In this document: piece by piece, positions 33,795-42,121 of the stretch
Position numbering within the stretch: position 1 is the stretch's first letter
How the letters are laid out: each line of letters begins with the position of its first letter
Made by a program: the position numbers and the translations under genes
Assembly (NCBI RefSeq): GCF_052065835.1
Contig: NZ_JBQHTG010000003.1
Coordinates: forward strand, 62,001-126,000
Direction of reading: 5' to 3'
Length of the DNA stretch: 64,000 bases
Source of the DNA: Laedolimicola sp934402125
Lineage (GTDB): Bacteria; Bacillota; Clostridia; Lachnospirales; Lachnospiraceae
The notes under the pieces: generated by a model
Database searches by the model: none
What the model was told of the DNA's origin: nothing
The model's input: only the letters and a program-made list of their open reading frames with translations

Positions 33795-34988
33795 ATGGCT
33801 AAAGCTAAATTTGACAGAACAAAACCGCATTGTAATATCGGTACCATCGGTCACGTAGACCATGGTAAAACTACTCTGACTGCAGCTATCACAAAGGTTC
33901 TGGCAGCTCGTGTTGCTGGTAACACAGCTACAGACTTCGAGAACATCGACAAGGCTCCGGAAGAGAGAGAGCGTGGAATCACCATCTCTACTGCACACGT
34001 TGAGTATGAGACAGAGAAGAGACACTACGCACACGTTGACTGCCCGGGCCATGCTGACTATGTAAAGAACATGATCACTGGTGCAGCACAGATGGACGGC
34101 GCTATCCTGGTAGTAGCAGCTACCGATGGTGTTATGGCTCAGACTAAGGAGCACATCCTTCTGTCCCGTCAGGTAGGCGTTCCTTACATCGTAGTATTCA
34201 TGAACAAGTGCGACATGGTAGACGATGAGGAGCTGCTTGAGCTGGTAGACATGGAGATCCGTGAGCTGCTGAACGAGTATGAGTTCCCGGGAGATGACAC
34301 TCCGATCATCCAGGGTTCCGCTCTGAAGGCTCTTGAGGATCCGATGGGACCGTGGGGAGACAAGGTTATGGAGCTGATGGATGCAGTTGATAGCTGGATT
34401 CCGGATCCGAAGCGTGCTACAGACCAGCCGTTCCTGATGCCGGTCGAGGACGTATTCACCATCACAGGTCGTGGTACCGTTGCTACCGGCCGTGTTGAGC
34501 GTGGTGTTCTGCATCTGAATGAGGAAGTTGAGATCGTTGGTATTAAGGAAGAGACTCGTAAGACCGTTGTAACCGGTATCGAGATGTTCCGTAAGCTGCT
34601 TGACGAGGCTCAGGCTGGTGACAACATCGGAGCTCTGCTTCGTGGTGTTCAGAGAACCGAGATCGAAAGAGGTCAGGTTATCGTTAAGCCGGGCAGCATC
34701 ACCTGCCATACAAAGTTCACCGCTCAGGTTTACGTTCTGACAAAGGACGAGGGTGGCCGTCATACACCGTTCTTCAACAACTACAGACCGCAGTTCTACT
34801 TCCGTACAACTGACGTTACTGGCGTTTGCAACCTGCCGGCTGGTACAGAGATGTGCATGCCTGGTGACAACGTAGAGATGACCATCGAGCTGATCCACCC
34901 GATCGCTATGGAGCAGGGTCTTACATTCGCTATCCGTGAGGGTGGCCGTACAGTAGGATCTGGACGTGTTGCTACAATCGTCGAGTAA
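33795..34988 (+). CDS. tuf: Elongation factor Tu
   Basis: A 397-residue EF-Tu at ATG 33795 behind AAGGAGG. G-domain motifs GHVDHGKTTLTAAI, the switch ERGITISTAH, DCPGHADYVKNM and NKCDMVDD are complete. Domains II and III follow (GRGTVATGRVERG; FRTTDVTGVC; TFAIREGGRTVGSGRV). It delivers aminoacyl-tRNA to the ribosome. Codon use is strongly biased, as expected for the most abundant protein. Two strong terminators follow, and the mobile region begins a few hundred bases later. Confidence 0.99.
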   Translation: MAKAKFDRTKPHCNIGTIGHVDHGKTTLTAAITKVLAARVAGNTATDFENIDKAPEERERGITISTAHVEYETEKRHYAHVDCPGHADYVKNMITGAAQMDGAILVVAATDGVMAQTKEHILLSRQVGVPYIVVFMNKCDMVDDEELLELVDMEIRELLNEYEFPGDDTPIIQGSALKALEDPMGPWGDKVMELMDAVDSWIPDPKRATDQPFLMPVEDVFTITGRGTVATGRVERGVLHLNEEVEIVGIKEETRKTVVTGIEMFRKLLDEAQAGDNIGALLRGVQRTEIERGQVIVKPGSITCHTKFTAQVYVLTKDEGGRHTPFFNNYRPQFYFRTTDVTGVCNLPAGTEMCMPGDNVEMTIELIHPIAMEQGLTFAIREGGRTVGSGRVATIVE

Positions 34989-35028
34989 TCTACGCGAAAG
35001 CAATGAGATAAGCGCCGAATAGGCGATG

Positions 35029-35070
35029 AAAAACAGCCCCTTGTGCTTGCACAAAAAGGGCTGTTTTTTA
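35029..35070 (+). terminator. Primary terminator of tuf
   Basis: A long stem AAAACAGCCC...TTGTGC / GCACAA...GGGCTGTTTT (35030-35066) is followed by a T run. Confidence 0.92.
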
Positions 35071-35078
35071 TTGAATAT

Positions 35079-35101
35079 GCGGGCATTTAACGAATGCCCG
35101 C
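35079..35101. other. Hairpin downstream of tuf
   Basis: A perfect 9-bp stem GCGGGCATT / AATGCCCGC with a 5-base loop. A second, weaker stem follows at about 35105-35130. No T run; possibly an RNA-processing or recombination-relevant structure. Confidence 0.5.
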
Positions 35102-35149
35102 GACCGAGGAAATGCATGGCATTTTCGAGGTTTGGCGCTTGTCTGAATC

Positions 35150-35184
35150 AAGGCTTCTGGGGAATTCCCCGGAAGCCTTTTTTT
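35150..35184 (+). terminator. Second terminator downstream of tuf
   Basis: A 13- to 15-bp stem AAGGCTTCTGGGG / CCCCGGAAGCCTT followed by seven T. It is the last clearly chromosomal landmark before the mobile element. Confidence 0.9.
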
Positions 35185-35250
35185 AGTTACAAATGTGTAA
35201 TTTTCTTGTCGTGGTTCTAGTTTGGTTCTAAAAATTCGTACTTTCTATTT

Positions 35251-35763
35251 TCAATGGATGTAATCTTCTATCGGAACATTGAATAATCGCAGGGTATCTT
35301 CCAGCCACATCTCATATTCTTCTTTATCCAAGAGGCCATCCGCAAGCTGCTGGTTGACTTTGTTCCAATCAGGAATGAAGGTGGCGATCTGGGCGTTGGG
35401 AATGTCCAGAGCCAGGTGCGCCATGAGCTGGTTATCTTTCTGAGAGTAAGTCGTATTTCCTTTTATATGTAAGCCTCTGCGATCCAGGTCAATCAGAATA
35501 GCAAGAAAATCGGCAAAGGTTCGGACAGGCGCAGTTCTGGGAGTAGAAATCTTTACACCCAACAGTTCATTCATCGAGATTTTCAATATATCACAAAACT
35601 TCTGTATCGTTTCCACAGGCGGCTCACTGTAGCCATTTTCATAATTGGAATATGAAGAATTGGTCAGCTCCAGCCGGGTGGCCATTTCTCGCTGGTTGAT
35701 TCCGGCGTTCATCCGGGCTTGTTTCATTTTCTTTCCTACTTCTAAATATTCTCCTAAACGCAT
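35251..35763 (-). CDS. XRE-family repressor of the outer element
   Basis: A 170-residue regulator with an N-terminal helix-turn-helix of the Cro/CI type (MKQARMNAGINQREMATRLELTNSSY, read as two parts, ending in YENGYSEPP) and a C-terminal domain of unknown fold ending in LRLFNVPIEDYIH. The start is the ATG at 35763 with GGAGGGTAAAATC upstream; an ATG five codons earlier overlaps that ribosome site. It is divergent from the excisionase-integrase genes and likely controls them through the ATACAAGAA sites in the shared spacer. Confidence 0.87.
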   Translation of the reverse strand: MRLGEYLEVGKKMKQARMNAGINQREMATRLELTNSSYSNYENGYSEPPVETIQKFCDILKISMNELLGVKISTPRTAPVRTFADFLAILIDLDRRGLHIKGNTTYSQKDNQLMAHLALDIPNAQIATFIPDWNKVNQQLADGLLDKEEYEMWLEDTLRLFNVPIEDYIH

Positions 35764-35821
35764 GATTTTACCCTCCATGATACTAATTTAGCACAATAAG
35801 ATACAGAAATCAATGTAAAAG

Positions 35822-35907
35822 ATACAAGAATTTTAATAAATCATGTTGACAAATCAAAAATCTTGTATTAAATTAGAAATACAAGAAATTATGTAACAAT
35901 ACAAGAA
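35822..35907. promoter_or_regulatory. Element control region: promoter with four ATACAAGAA-type operators
   Basis: The word ATACAAGAA occurs at 35822-35830, 35879-35887 and 35899-35907, and its inverse TCTTGTAT at 35861-35868. A promoter TTGACA (35846-35851), 17-base spacer, TAAATT (35869-35874) reads toward xis-int, and the inverted site lies between its two boxes. This is the layout of a repressor-controlled integration switch. Confidence 0.78.
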
Positions 35908-35928
35908 ATAAAAGAGGAGGAGTGAATT

Positions 35929-36117
35929 ATGGGGACAAACTATATGATGACCGCGGACGAAGTAGCTGCGGAACTGGGGATTTCCAAGGGTCATGCTTAT
36001 AAAATGATCCGGCAGATGAACGAGGAACTGGAAAAAGCCGGGTTCATCGTTGTAGCAGGTAAGATTCCGAGGGCTTTTTGGGAAAAGAAGTTTTTCGGAT
36101 ATCAGACATCAGCGTAA
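35929..36117 (+). CDS. Excisionase-like small DNA-binding protein
   Basis: A 62-residue protein with a winged-helix/MerR-like N-terminal motif, YMMTADEVAAELGISKGHAY, then KMIRQMNEELEKAGF and the end GKIPRAFWEKKFFG. Small proteins of this form just upstream of a tyrosine integrase act as excisionases or directionality factors. GAGGAGG lies 8 bases before the ATG. The integrase gene follows after 12 bases. Confidence 0.82.
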   Translation: MGTNYMMTADEVAAELGISKGHAYKMIRQMNEELEKAGFIVVAGKIPRAFWEKKFFGYQTSA

Positions 36118-36129
36118 GGAGGGATGGAT

Positions 36130-37086
36130 ATGCCAGCATATAAGGATGAAAAGCAAAATACCTGGTACTGTCTGTTTTATTACAGAGATTGGCAGGGAAA
36201 CAAGAAGAAAAAGCAAAAAAGGGGGTTCCAAACAAAGAAAGAGGCTCTTGAGTGGGAAAACAACTATAAGTTAACGGCCAATGCAAACATGGATATGACG
36301 ATGGGAGCGTTCGTGGAGATTTATTTCCGGGATAAGAAGGGAGAATTGAAAGAGAGGTCAGTAAAAAATAAGCGCTATATGATAGAAGCGCACATTCTTC
36401 CGTATTTCAAGGACAGGCCTATGAACAGCATTACTCCGTCAGACATTATCCAATGGCAGAATGAAATGCGGACAAAGGGGTTTGCCCAGACCTATCTCCG
36501 TATGATACAGAATCAGATCACAGCGCTGTTCAATCACGCGAGCAATATTTACGGCCTGGGGAACAATCCCTGTAAAAAAGTAAAGAAGATGGGAAAGGCG
36601 GATGCGGACGAATTGGATTTTTGGACAAAAGATGAATACGACAAATTTATCAGCGGAATGGAGGAAGGGGACAGATATTACACGATTTTCGAAGTACTAT
36701 TTTGGACAGGCTGCCGGGAGGGAGAAATGCTGGCCCTGACAAAATCAGATATTGACTTTGCAAGGAATCAAATCAGTATTAGTAAAACCTATTACCGTGC
36801 GGAGGGACGGGATATTATTACGACGCCGAAAACGGAGCAGTCGGCAAGAGTCATTGATATTCCACAGTTTTTAACACAGGAGTTGAAAGATTATGTGGAT
36901 AAACTCTATGGAATATCGGACAACGAGAGGATATTTCCCATCGTGCCAGAGGCGGTGCAGCATAAGCTGAAACGGGAGTGTGAGAAAAGCGGAGTAAAGA
37001 AAATCCGCGTACACGATCTCCGTCACAGCCATGTTTCACTTTCACAGGGTTATTTCTGGGACAGTCTATCTGACTGCCTCAGATAA
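36130..37086 (+). pseudogene. Tyrosine integrase of the outer element, N-terminal part (split by the inner element)
   Basis: Codons 36130-37034 encode the arm-binding domain (YCLFYYRDWQGNKKKKQKRG), the SAM-like core-binding domain (MGAFVEIYFRDKKGELKERS) and most of the catalytic domain with the first Arg (FWTGCREGEMLAL) and the HxLR box VHDLRHSHV. The true sequence ends at GT 37033-37034, where the inner element begins; the next 17 codons to the stop at 37086 come from that element. The remainder with the catalytic Tyr is at 49723-49909. The two parts sum to 1092 bases, exactly 364 codons with stop, so the enzyme is inactive now but restorable by precise excision. Start ATG 36130 is preferred for its GGAGGG spacing over ATG 36124. 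Confidence 0.92.
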
Positions 37087-37096
37087 CCCTTTTTCT
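37047..37096 (+). terminator. Terminator-like hairpin at the left end of the inner element
   Basis: Outer stem GGGTTAT / ATAACCC (37048-37054 and 37083-37089) with an inner CAGTC / GACTG stem, followed by TTTTTC on the plus strand. It would block read-through from the interrupted integrase into the element. It overlaps the 3' end of the recombinase gene. Confidence 0.7.
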
Positions 37097-38889
37097 TTTG
37101 CCTCACGTTCCGCCTTTTCACGCTCATATTTGCGACGCATATAAGTACGGTTCCATGCACGCTTACGGCGTTTGCGGTCTTCTTCTTTTATCTGTTCAGG
37201 TGTAAGCTCCGGCATCGGAACATCCAGCTTACCCACATACTTGAGATAAATATCAATCTGCTGAATTCTGTCACCGGTTGATTTGTCTGCTTCGTGTACC
37301 ACGATTTTATCAACAAACTCATGAATCATAGGAGTAGTAAGTTCTGTGAAATCTGTGTATCGGTGTACAAGTTCAATAAACTTATCTACATTATCAGCAT
37401 TCTCCTGATAGTCATTAAAAGTCTTTTCTAAAGCATCTACTGATAATTCCAATTCATTTTGTTCCGTTTCGTAGTCAGCCAAAAGCATTTCAAACCGCTT
37501 GTCACTTAGCTTCCCATTTACATTGTCCTCATAGATTTTCTTAATGAGGGTATTTAATTCTTTGATACGTTTCTGCTCTCTGGAAAGACGTTTTTTCAGT
37601 GCTTTGGCTTCGCTTTCCTGTTGAAGCTCCGTAGCACTGCGAACCTTTTCGATAAACTCGGATTCATGCTCCATCACATAAGTGCTGGTAGCTTTAATAA
37701 CTTCCAAAAGCAAATCCCTGATAACATCCGTGCGGACATGATGCTGTGTGCATCTGTTTTCAAACTTGCTCTTTGCCTTACTGTAGGTGGAGCAGGTGTA
37801 ATTGTCCTGTGCATTGGTGTACTTTCCGGTAGGATTACCATCCTTATCCCTCTTTTCATAACCGCCGGTGCGGTGGTTGAACATCTTAGCACCGCAGTCA
37901 GCACAATATACCAGTCCGGTCAGAGGATTGATGTCACCTTTCTTGGTGGGACGGTGCTTGGTTTCACGGATTTTCTGAACAGTAAGCCATGTTTCTTCGT
38001 CCACAATCGCTTCCTGAGTATTCTCAAAGATAACCCAGTCCTCCGGTGAATTATGCACAGAATGTTTATCCTTGTAGGATTCCTTTTTGGTACGGAAATT
38101 TACTGTATGCCCCATATATTCAGGTTTTCTTACAAGGTCTGAAATCGTAGAAGCAGTCCAAGTGAATGGTCTGTTCATGTCACAGCTTCCCCGACAGGTT
38201 CCAAGTCCCTGCTTTGCAAGATAATAGGAAGGTCTTTCAACCTTTTCATCCTTCAGAATCCTTGCCACCTGCATCGGTCCGTTTCCCTCAATGATAAGCT
38301 GATAAATACGTCTTACCACTGTGGCAGCCTCTTCATCAATAATCCAATGGTCTGGGTCATCAGGGTCTTTCTTGTACCCGTAAATTGCGTTGCTTGTCAG
38401 ATGTTTTCCATCCATTCCCTTATTATGAAGTACGGATTTGATTTTCCGGCTGGTATCACGTACATACCACTCATTCATAATGTTAAGAAATGGGGCAAAT
38501 TCGTTACTGCCATCGTTTAGAGCACTGTCCACATTGTTGGAAATGGCAATAAATCGCACATTTTTCTTTCGAAACAGCACTTCCGTATAAAAGCCTACTT
38601 CAAGGTAATTACGTCCGATACGGCTCATATCCTTTACGATAACGCATCCTACAGTGCCATCTTCAATATCCGCAAGCATACGCTTCCAGTCAGGTCTGTC
38701 AAAATTGGTTCCCGACCAGCCATCATCCGTATAGTGACGTAGGTTGACAAATCCCTGCTCGGTTGCAAATTTCTCCAACATTTTCTTCTGATTTATAATA
38801 CTGTTGCTGTCACCACTCAGTTCATCATCACGGGATAATCTCTCGTAGAGTGCAGTGATTTTGTTAAGTTCCGGTTGTTTTGTTTTCAT
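37066..38889 (-). CDS. Large serine recombinase of the inner element (TnpX/TndX type)
   Basis: A 607-residue large serine recombinase that excises and integrates the element. The catalytic Ser is Ser19 in ALYERLSRDDE. The resolvase domain continues with GWSGTNFDRPDWKRML and VKDMSRIGRNYLEVGFYTE. The recombinase domain follows (NAIYGYKKDPDDPDHW), then a zinc ribbon (LVYCADCGAKMFNHRTGG ... CSTYSKAK ... CTQHHVR) and a long coiled coil (residues about 390-470, EAKALKKRLSREQKRIKELN). Ending in basic sequence RKRRKRAWNRTYMRRK, as in Tn4451 TnpX relatives. It lies at the left end with a strong hairpin just upstream of its start. GGAGAATCTT precedes the ATG. Confidence 0.95.
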   Translation of the reverse strand: MKTKQPELNKITALYERLSRDDELSGDSNSIINQKKMLEKFATEQGFVNLRHYTDDGWSGTNFDRPDWKRMLADIEDGTVGCVIVKDMSRIGRNYLEVGFYTEVLFRKKNVRFIAISNNVDSALNDGSNEFAPFLNIMNEWYVRDTSRKIKSVLHNKGMDGKHLTSNAIYGYKKDPDDPDHWIIDEEAATVVRRIYQLIIEGNGPMQVARILKDEKVERPSYYLAKQGLGTCRGSCDMNRPFTWTASTISDLVRKPEYMGHTVNFRTKKESYKDKHSVHNSPEDWVIFENTQEAIVDEETWLTVQKIRETKHRPTKKGDINPLTGLVYCADCGAKMFNHRTGGYEKRDKDGNPTGKYTNAQDNYTCSTYSKAKSKFENRCTQHHVRTDVIRDLLLEVIKATSTYVMEHESEFIEKVRSATELQQESEAKALKKRLSREQKRIKELNTLIKKIYEDNVNGKLSDKRFEMLLADYETEQNELELSVDALEKTFNDYQENADNVDKFIELVHRYTDFTELTTPMIHEFVDKIVVHEADKSTGDRIQQIDIYLKYVGKLDVPMPELTPEQIKEEDRKRRKRAWNRTYMRRKYEREKAEREAKEKGLSEAVR

Positions 38890-38910
38890 AAGATTCTCCT
38901 TTCAAAACAA

Positions 38911-38959
38911 ACAACCAGCTTATCTGTGGTTTTATTCTACCACGAATAAGCTGGTTTGT
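38911..38959. promoter_or_regulatory. Long hairpin upstream of the serine recombinase gene
   Basis: An almost perfect 20-bp inverted repeat: ACAACCAGCTTATCTGTGGT (38911-38930) against ACCACGAATAAGCTGGTTTGT at 38939-38959, loop of 8 bases. No T run. A 17-base version of the same word (ACAGATAAGCCGGTTGT) occurs again at 49652-49668 near the right end of the element, so it may be a recombinase or regulator site. Confidence 0.65.
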
Positions 38960-38976
38960 GTAAAAATAATTATTGT

Positions 38977-39020
38977 CTCACTAATAGGAGAAATCCGAAA
39001 GAAAATCGGAACTGTTTTGT
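38977..39020 (+). repeat. Inverted-copy repeat, left member
   Basis: CTCACTAATAGGAGAAAT ... AAAATCGGAACTGTTTTG on the plus strand matches the minus-strand sequence at 41681-41726 (CTCACCTATAGGAGAAAT ... AAAACGGAACTGTTTT). The two copies bracket the KilA-N, DUF6076-like and sigma-like genes in opposite orientation. Confidence 0.65.
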
Positions 39021-39036
39021 AAAACTTATAAATTTT

Positions 39037-39060
39037 AATTCCCCCGAATTCGGGGGAATT
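39037..39060. repeat. Perfect 24-bp palindrome
   Basis: AATTCCCCCGAA joined to its exact reverse complement, with no spacer. It sits 17 bases beyond the stop of the KilA-N gene (minus strand). The lack of a loop and of a T run argues against a plain terminator. Confidence 0.8.
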
Positions 39061-39077
39061 AGAAAAATGCAATTGAA

Positions 39078-39878
39078 TTACTTCAATACCTTTGGATTTT
39101 GTTCTTCCAAAATGGACATTTGATGTATGGCAATCTTATTTAATTTTATCAGACGTTCTTTCTGACTTAATCCGTCTTCAATCAAAACTGCATTGATATT
39201 TTCCATGTTGGAAAGACAAATCAATTCATTAATGCTAGCATAATCTCTGATATTCCCCTTTTTGTCAGGATGTTCTTCACGCCACTGCTTGGCAGTCATA
39301 CCAAACAATGCCATATTTAATACATCTGCTTCGGATGCATAGATTACAGAGGTCTGCTGTGGTGTAAGCTCAGCTGGAATCAGATTTGTTTTTATGGCAT
39401 CTGTATGTATTCGGTAATTGATTTTTGCCAGCTCTCTTTTCGCACTCCAGCCAAGTAAAGCTTGTTCTTTCTTTTTTAACCGTTCAAATTCCTTAATCAG
39501 ATACAGCTTAAACTGAGGAGATACCCAACTTGCAAACTCAAATGCAATATCCTTGTATGCGTATGTTCCACCATATCGTCCAGCTTTAGCTATGATACCT
39601 TTTGAATTGGTTCTGGTTACCCATTGCTTAACCGACATAATGAAACGATTCAGACCAGCTTCCTGCATAATTTCTTCATATGCATGGATATCAAAATCTT
39701 CGTTATACATTTCTTCCCATATACCAAGAAATTCTATTGTATTTTTATTACGAAGCCACTTCTCAATCAATGCCGGTCCGTTATCAATTTTTCGCACCAT
39801 ATCTGTTAAAGAAATATAATCATCTTCTTCAATCTGTAATACCTGTATTTCAGTACCATCGACATTGAGTTTTTCCAT
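39078..39878 (-). CDS. KilA-N domain protein
   Basis: A 266-residue DNA-binding-type protein. It begins MEKLNVDGTEIQVLQIEEDDYISLTDM (read in parts) and carries the KilA-N core WLRNKNTIEFLGIWEEMYN, TNSKGIIAKAGRYGGTYAYKDIAFEFASW and SPQFKLYLIKEFERLKKKE in residues about 40-150. The C-terminal third is helical, with SEADVLNMALFGMTAKQW. KilA-N proteins are common in phages and mobile elements and bind nucleic acid; their exact role here is unknown. It is the last gene of a minus-strand run with the next two genes. Confidence 0.88.
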   Translation of the reverse strand: MEKLNVDGTEIQVLQIEEDDYISLTDMVRKIDNGPALIEKWLRNKNTIEFLGIWEEMYNEDFDIHAYEEIMQEAGLNRFIMSVKQWVTRTNSKGIIAKAGRYGGTYAYKDIAFEFASWVSPQFKLYLIKEFERLKKKEQALLGWSAKRELAKINYRIHTDAIKTNLIPAELTPQQTSVIYASEADVLNMALFGMTAKQWREEHPDKKGNIRDYASINELICLSNMENINAVLIEDGLSQKERLIKLNKIAIHQMSILEEQNPKVLK

Positions 39879-39896
39879 AAATCAGCCGTCCTTTCT

Positions 39897-40796
39897 TTAT
39901 TCTTTATCCTTCGCCCGGCTCTTATACACATTATACTGGTTCTTGCATTTGCCGCTGCAGAATACGCTGTTTGGTCTGTTGGCAATAAAAGCATTGCCAC
40001 AATGCTTACATACCCGGAGTGTGGATTTTTCATCGGTAAGCATAAAGGAAAACATCATCTGCACACCAAGTAAGAGGGAGTGGAAATCCCAGACAATGGT
40101 AGGTCGGTCAAGCAGCTCTATGTGATAGGTTGGTGCAATACCGCCAAATGCCGCCATGCCCTGACGGTAAAGCTGTTTTTGCATATCATCCAGCATGTCA
40201 AAGTCCTGATAGTAGAGAAAGCTTGACATAAAGGTAAATGCCCAGTCTTTAAATAAAGTCACAAGCCAGTCATACCGTTCTGCATATTCTTTCTGGAAAC
40301 TCATCATTACTGCCTGCGATTTGTTTTTCATGGTCATAATCAGTGCCATCATCTGCACATCGTCCGTACTCCATGAAGATTCCATCCCTTTTTTTACAAA
40401 ATCAATCTTATCAAAGGGAAAGAAGTAAGAAAGATATTTTTCCGTAGTCATGCTTTCCTCTTTGATGAAATGGTTCTTCGGCAAATATACCGCATGGTAG
40501 GTAATAAAGTCCGGTGTGGTAGGAAGTGCTGTCATAAATCCAAGCAGTCCGTAACAGGTAACAAAATCCATAATGGCACTCTGCAAACGTTCCTGTGTAT
40601 TATTTTTGTCCATGCACATCAATCCAAGGTTTACCGCCTTTAATACAATCTGCTCCGAATCCTTTAGCGGATTATAAAGAGACACTTTCGCATCCGGTGA
40701 AGGTGTGATGTACAACGTACCTTCTTTATCTTCCTTCCATTCATATTTGTCATAACGTGCCCAGTTGGAGCTGGTTCTCTTAAATAGGTTACTCAT
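39897..40796 (-). CDS. Element protein with C-terminal zinc finger (DUF6076-like)
   Basis: A 299-residue protein of mobile elements. Most of it is a helical domain I cannot assign. The C-terminus has a compact zinc-binding motif, CKHCGNAFIANRPNSVFC with a following CSGKC and the basic tail NQYNVYKSRAKDKE. This resembles the DUF6076 and CGNR-type element proteins, from memory. The ATG at 40796 is chosen because GGAGGCTTTT precedes it; four codons upstream lies another ATG over the ribosome site. It is 18 bases upstream of the KilA-N gene. Confidence 0.75.
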   Translation of the reverse strand: MSNLFKRTSSNWARYDKYEWKEDKEGTLYITPSPDAKVSLYNPLKDSEQIVLKAVNLGLMCMDKNNTQERLQSAIMDFVTCYGLLGFMTALPTTPDFITYHAVYLPKNHFIKEESMTTEKYLSYFFPFDKIDFVKKGMESSWSTDDVQMMALIMTMKNKSQAVMMSFQKEYAERYDWLVTLFKDWAFTFMSSFLYYQDFDMLDDMQKQLYRQGMAAFGGIAPTYHIELLDRPTIVWDFHSLLLGVQMMFSFMLTDEKSTLRVCKHCGNAFIANRPNSVFCSGKCKNQYNVYKSRAKDKE

Positions 40797-40880
40797 AAAA
40801 GCCTCCAATCTGTCTGCTCTAAAATGTAATCTGTATCATTGGAAAATATATTACTATCATACCAAGCATGTCCTACAAGG

Positions 40881-41639
40881 TCAAATGGTATTTGTGATTT
40901 CTTTCGTTTTCTTATTCTTTTTATCCGTAATCAGTGACCGATAGGTATCATAAAAAATCTGCTCCGTCTTCGTAAGGGAAATGTGATTATCCACTCTGTT
41001 TTGTAGTGCCTGCATAAAGGATTTACGAAGCTTTTTTAACATGGTGTCACGGATTTTTCGGATATTTCTGTCGGTCTGCTCTCTACATGCTGCAATTAAC
41101 TGGCAGGAGTATCCCTTAATGGCAAGCTGATATAAAAGCTCCTTCTGTACATCTTTTAACGCAAAGATTGCTTTAGAAATATCCTCGTCTGTTACCAGCT
41201 CATGTATTTCAAAGGGGCAGTCATAAATGGCATCAAGGAAATCCCCTTTCAGTATCTGCTTCCAGAAAACATGCCGGATGGGAGCAGGAATTACAATCTC
41301 ATCCGGTGACATTCCCCATCCAAGGGGAACATCCGATCTTCCTATTTCATGGTAGCGTTCCTTACGTTCCCGGTTGGCATCAAACCTGTTCCACCATGTA
41401 ACCACATTTGCAAATTCCTCCTCGGTTCTGGCAGAATCCTCAAGACGTGTCAGTGCTTCCTGTTCCAGTTCACGTTTCAGCTTGTTTCTTGTTGATGCTT
41501 CCGGTATCCCTGATACTTTCGGCTCATTTTCCATCTCAAGTTCTATTTCAAGAATAGCGGCATTCTCCCGTTCAAGGGCATCCGTCAGGTCATCTTCCGG
41601 CATGTCTTCTTCAAAATAATCATTTGTACATTCCTTCAA
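40881..41639 (-). CDS. Sigma-70 region-4-like element regulator
   Basis: A protein of about 252 residues. The N-terminal half is acidic and helical (EDMPEDDLTDALERENAAILEIELE). The C-terminal half has a helix-turn-helix like sigma region 4: KDVQKELLYQLAIKGYSCQ, then ACREQTDRNIRKIRDTMLKKLRK. Similar proteins appear beside recombinases of Tn4451-like elements and are annotated as sigma-like factors. The start is probably TTG 41639, with AAAGGTGG just upstream; TTG 41660 is also possible. It heads the minus-strand run and is preceded by the inverted-copy repeat at 41681. Confidence 0.72.
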   Translation of the reverse strand: MKECTNDYFEEDMPEDDLTDALERENAAILEIELEMENEPKVSGIPEASTRNKLKRELEQEALTRLEDSARTEEEFANVVTWWNRFDANRERKERYHEIGRSDVPLGWGMSPDEIVIPAPIRHVFWKQILKGDFLDAIYDCPFEIHELVTDEDISKAIFALKDVQKELLYQLAIKGYSCQLIAACREQTDRNIRKIRDTMLKKLRKSFMQALQNRVDNHISLTKTEQIFYDTYRSLITDKKNKKTKEITNTI

Positions 41640-41680
41640 CAGGGATTCACCACCTTTCAAAAAATATTTTCAAAACTTTT

Positions 41681-41726
41681 ATAAAAAACAGTTCCGTTTT
41701 GGGACTGCATTTCTCCTATAGGTGAG
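41681..41726 (-). repeat. Inverted-copy repeat, right member (upstream of the sigma-like gene)
   Basis: Minus-strand partner of the repeat at 38977-39020. It lies directly 5' of the sigma-like gene and may hold its promoter or operator. Confidence 0.65.
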
Positions 41727-41786
41727 GAAGTAATCTTATTTATCGAAAAAAGATTACTTAATACCATAAGAAAGGAGCCGGATTTT

Positions 41787-41834
41787 ATGAAGATTTGTCT
41801 TATCCGTTGTCGCAGTCCGTCAAAGATACTTTGA
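41787..41834 (+). CDS. Putative 15-residue leader peptide
   Basis: MKICLIRCRSPSKIL, from ATG 41787 to TGA 41834, preceded by AAAGGAG at 7 to 8 bases. It is far too short for family tests, but the ribosome site is as good as any in the element, and the next gene (TnpW-like) is 46 bases downstream. A translated leader controlling the mobilization genes is plausible. Confidence 0.45.
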   Translation: MKICLIRCRSPSKIL

Positions 41835-41880
41835 TTATAGCAAACATATGTTCACATTTCAAGGAGGAGGTGAAATAATT

Positions 41881-42063
41881 ATGGAGCAGACAGCAAGTAA
41901 AGAGCAGGCGATGTCCTCTTTTACCAAAAGAAAAGGACAGACCACCTATAAGGTAAATGTGTTTTTCGCAGAGAATACTACAGCTACCTTTGAGGATAAG
42001 CTTTTGCATCTGATGGCAAATGATATTGCCAACCGGAAGCAGGGTATACCGGATGCAGAGTAA
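41881..42063 (+). CDS. TnpW-like small transposon protein
   Basis: A 60-residue protein beginning MEQTASKEQAMSSFTKRKGQ, with the TYKVNVFFAENTTATFEDKLLHLM core and the end NDIANRKQGIPDAE. It resembles the transposon-encoded TnpW proteins of Tn4451-like elements. No function is established. GGAGGAGG lies 10 bases before the ATG. It heads the plus-strand mobilization run. Confidence 0.75.
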   Translation: MEQTASKEQAMSSFTKRKGQTTYKVNVFFAENTTATFEDKLLHLMANDIANRKQGIPDAE

Positions 42064-42121
42064 TTGTTGCACAAATCAATTGTTTTTAAGCTGATATTTC
42101 ATCAGCAGGAAGGAGTTTTGT

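Noticed and set aside
33777..35117. 446-codon minus-strand open frame across tuf
   Set aside because: The strongly biased codons of tuf leave few stops in the opposite strand; no promoter or ribosome site, and it runs through the tuf terminator.
38989..39020. Small hairpin near the inverted copy as a recombinase-gene promoter
   Set aside because: No -35/-10 pair toward the recombinase gene could be fixed there, so no promoter is claimed.
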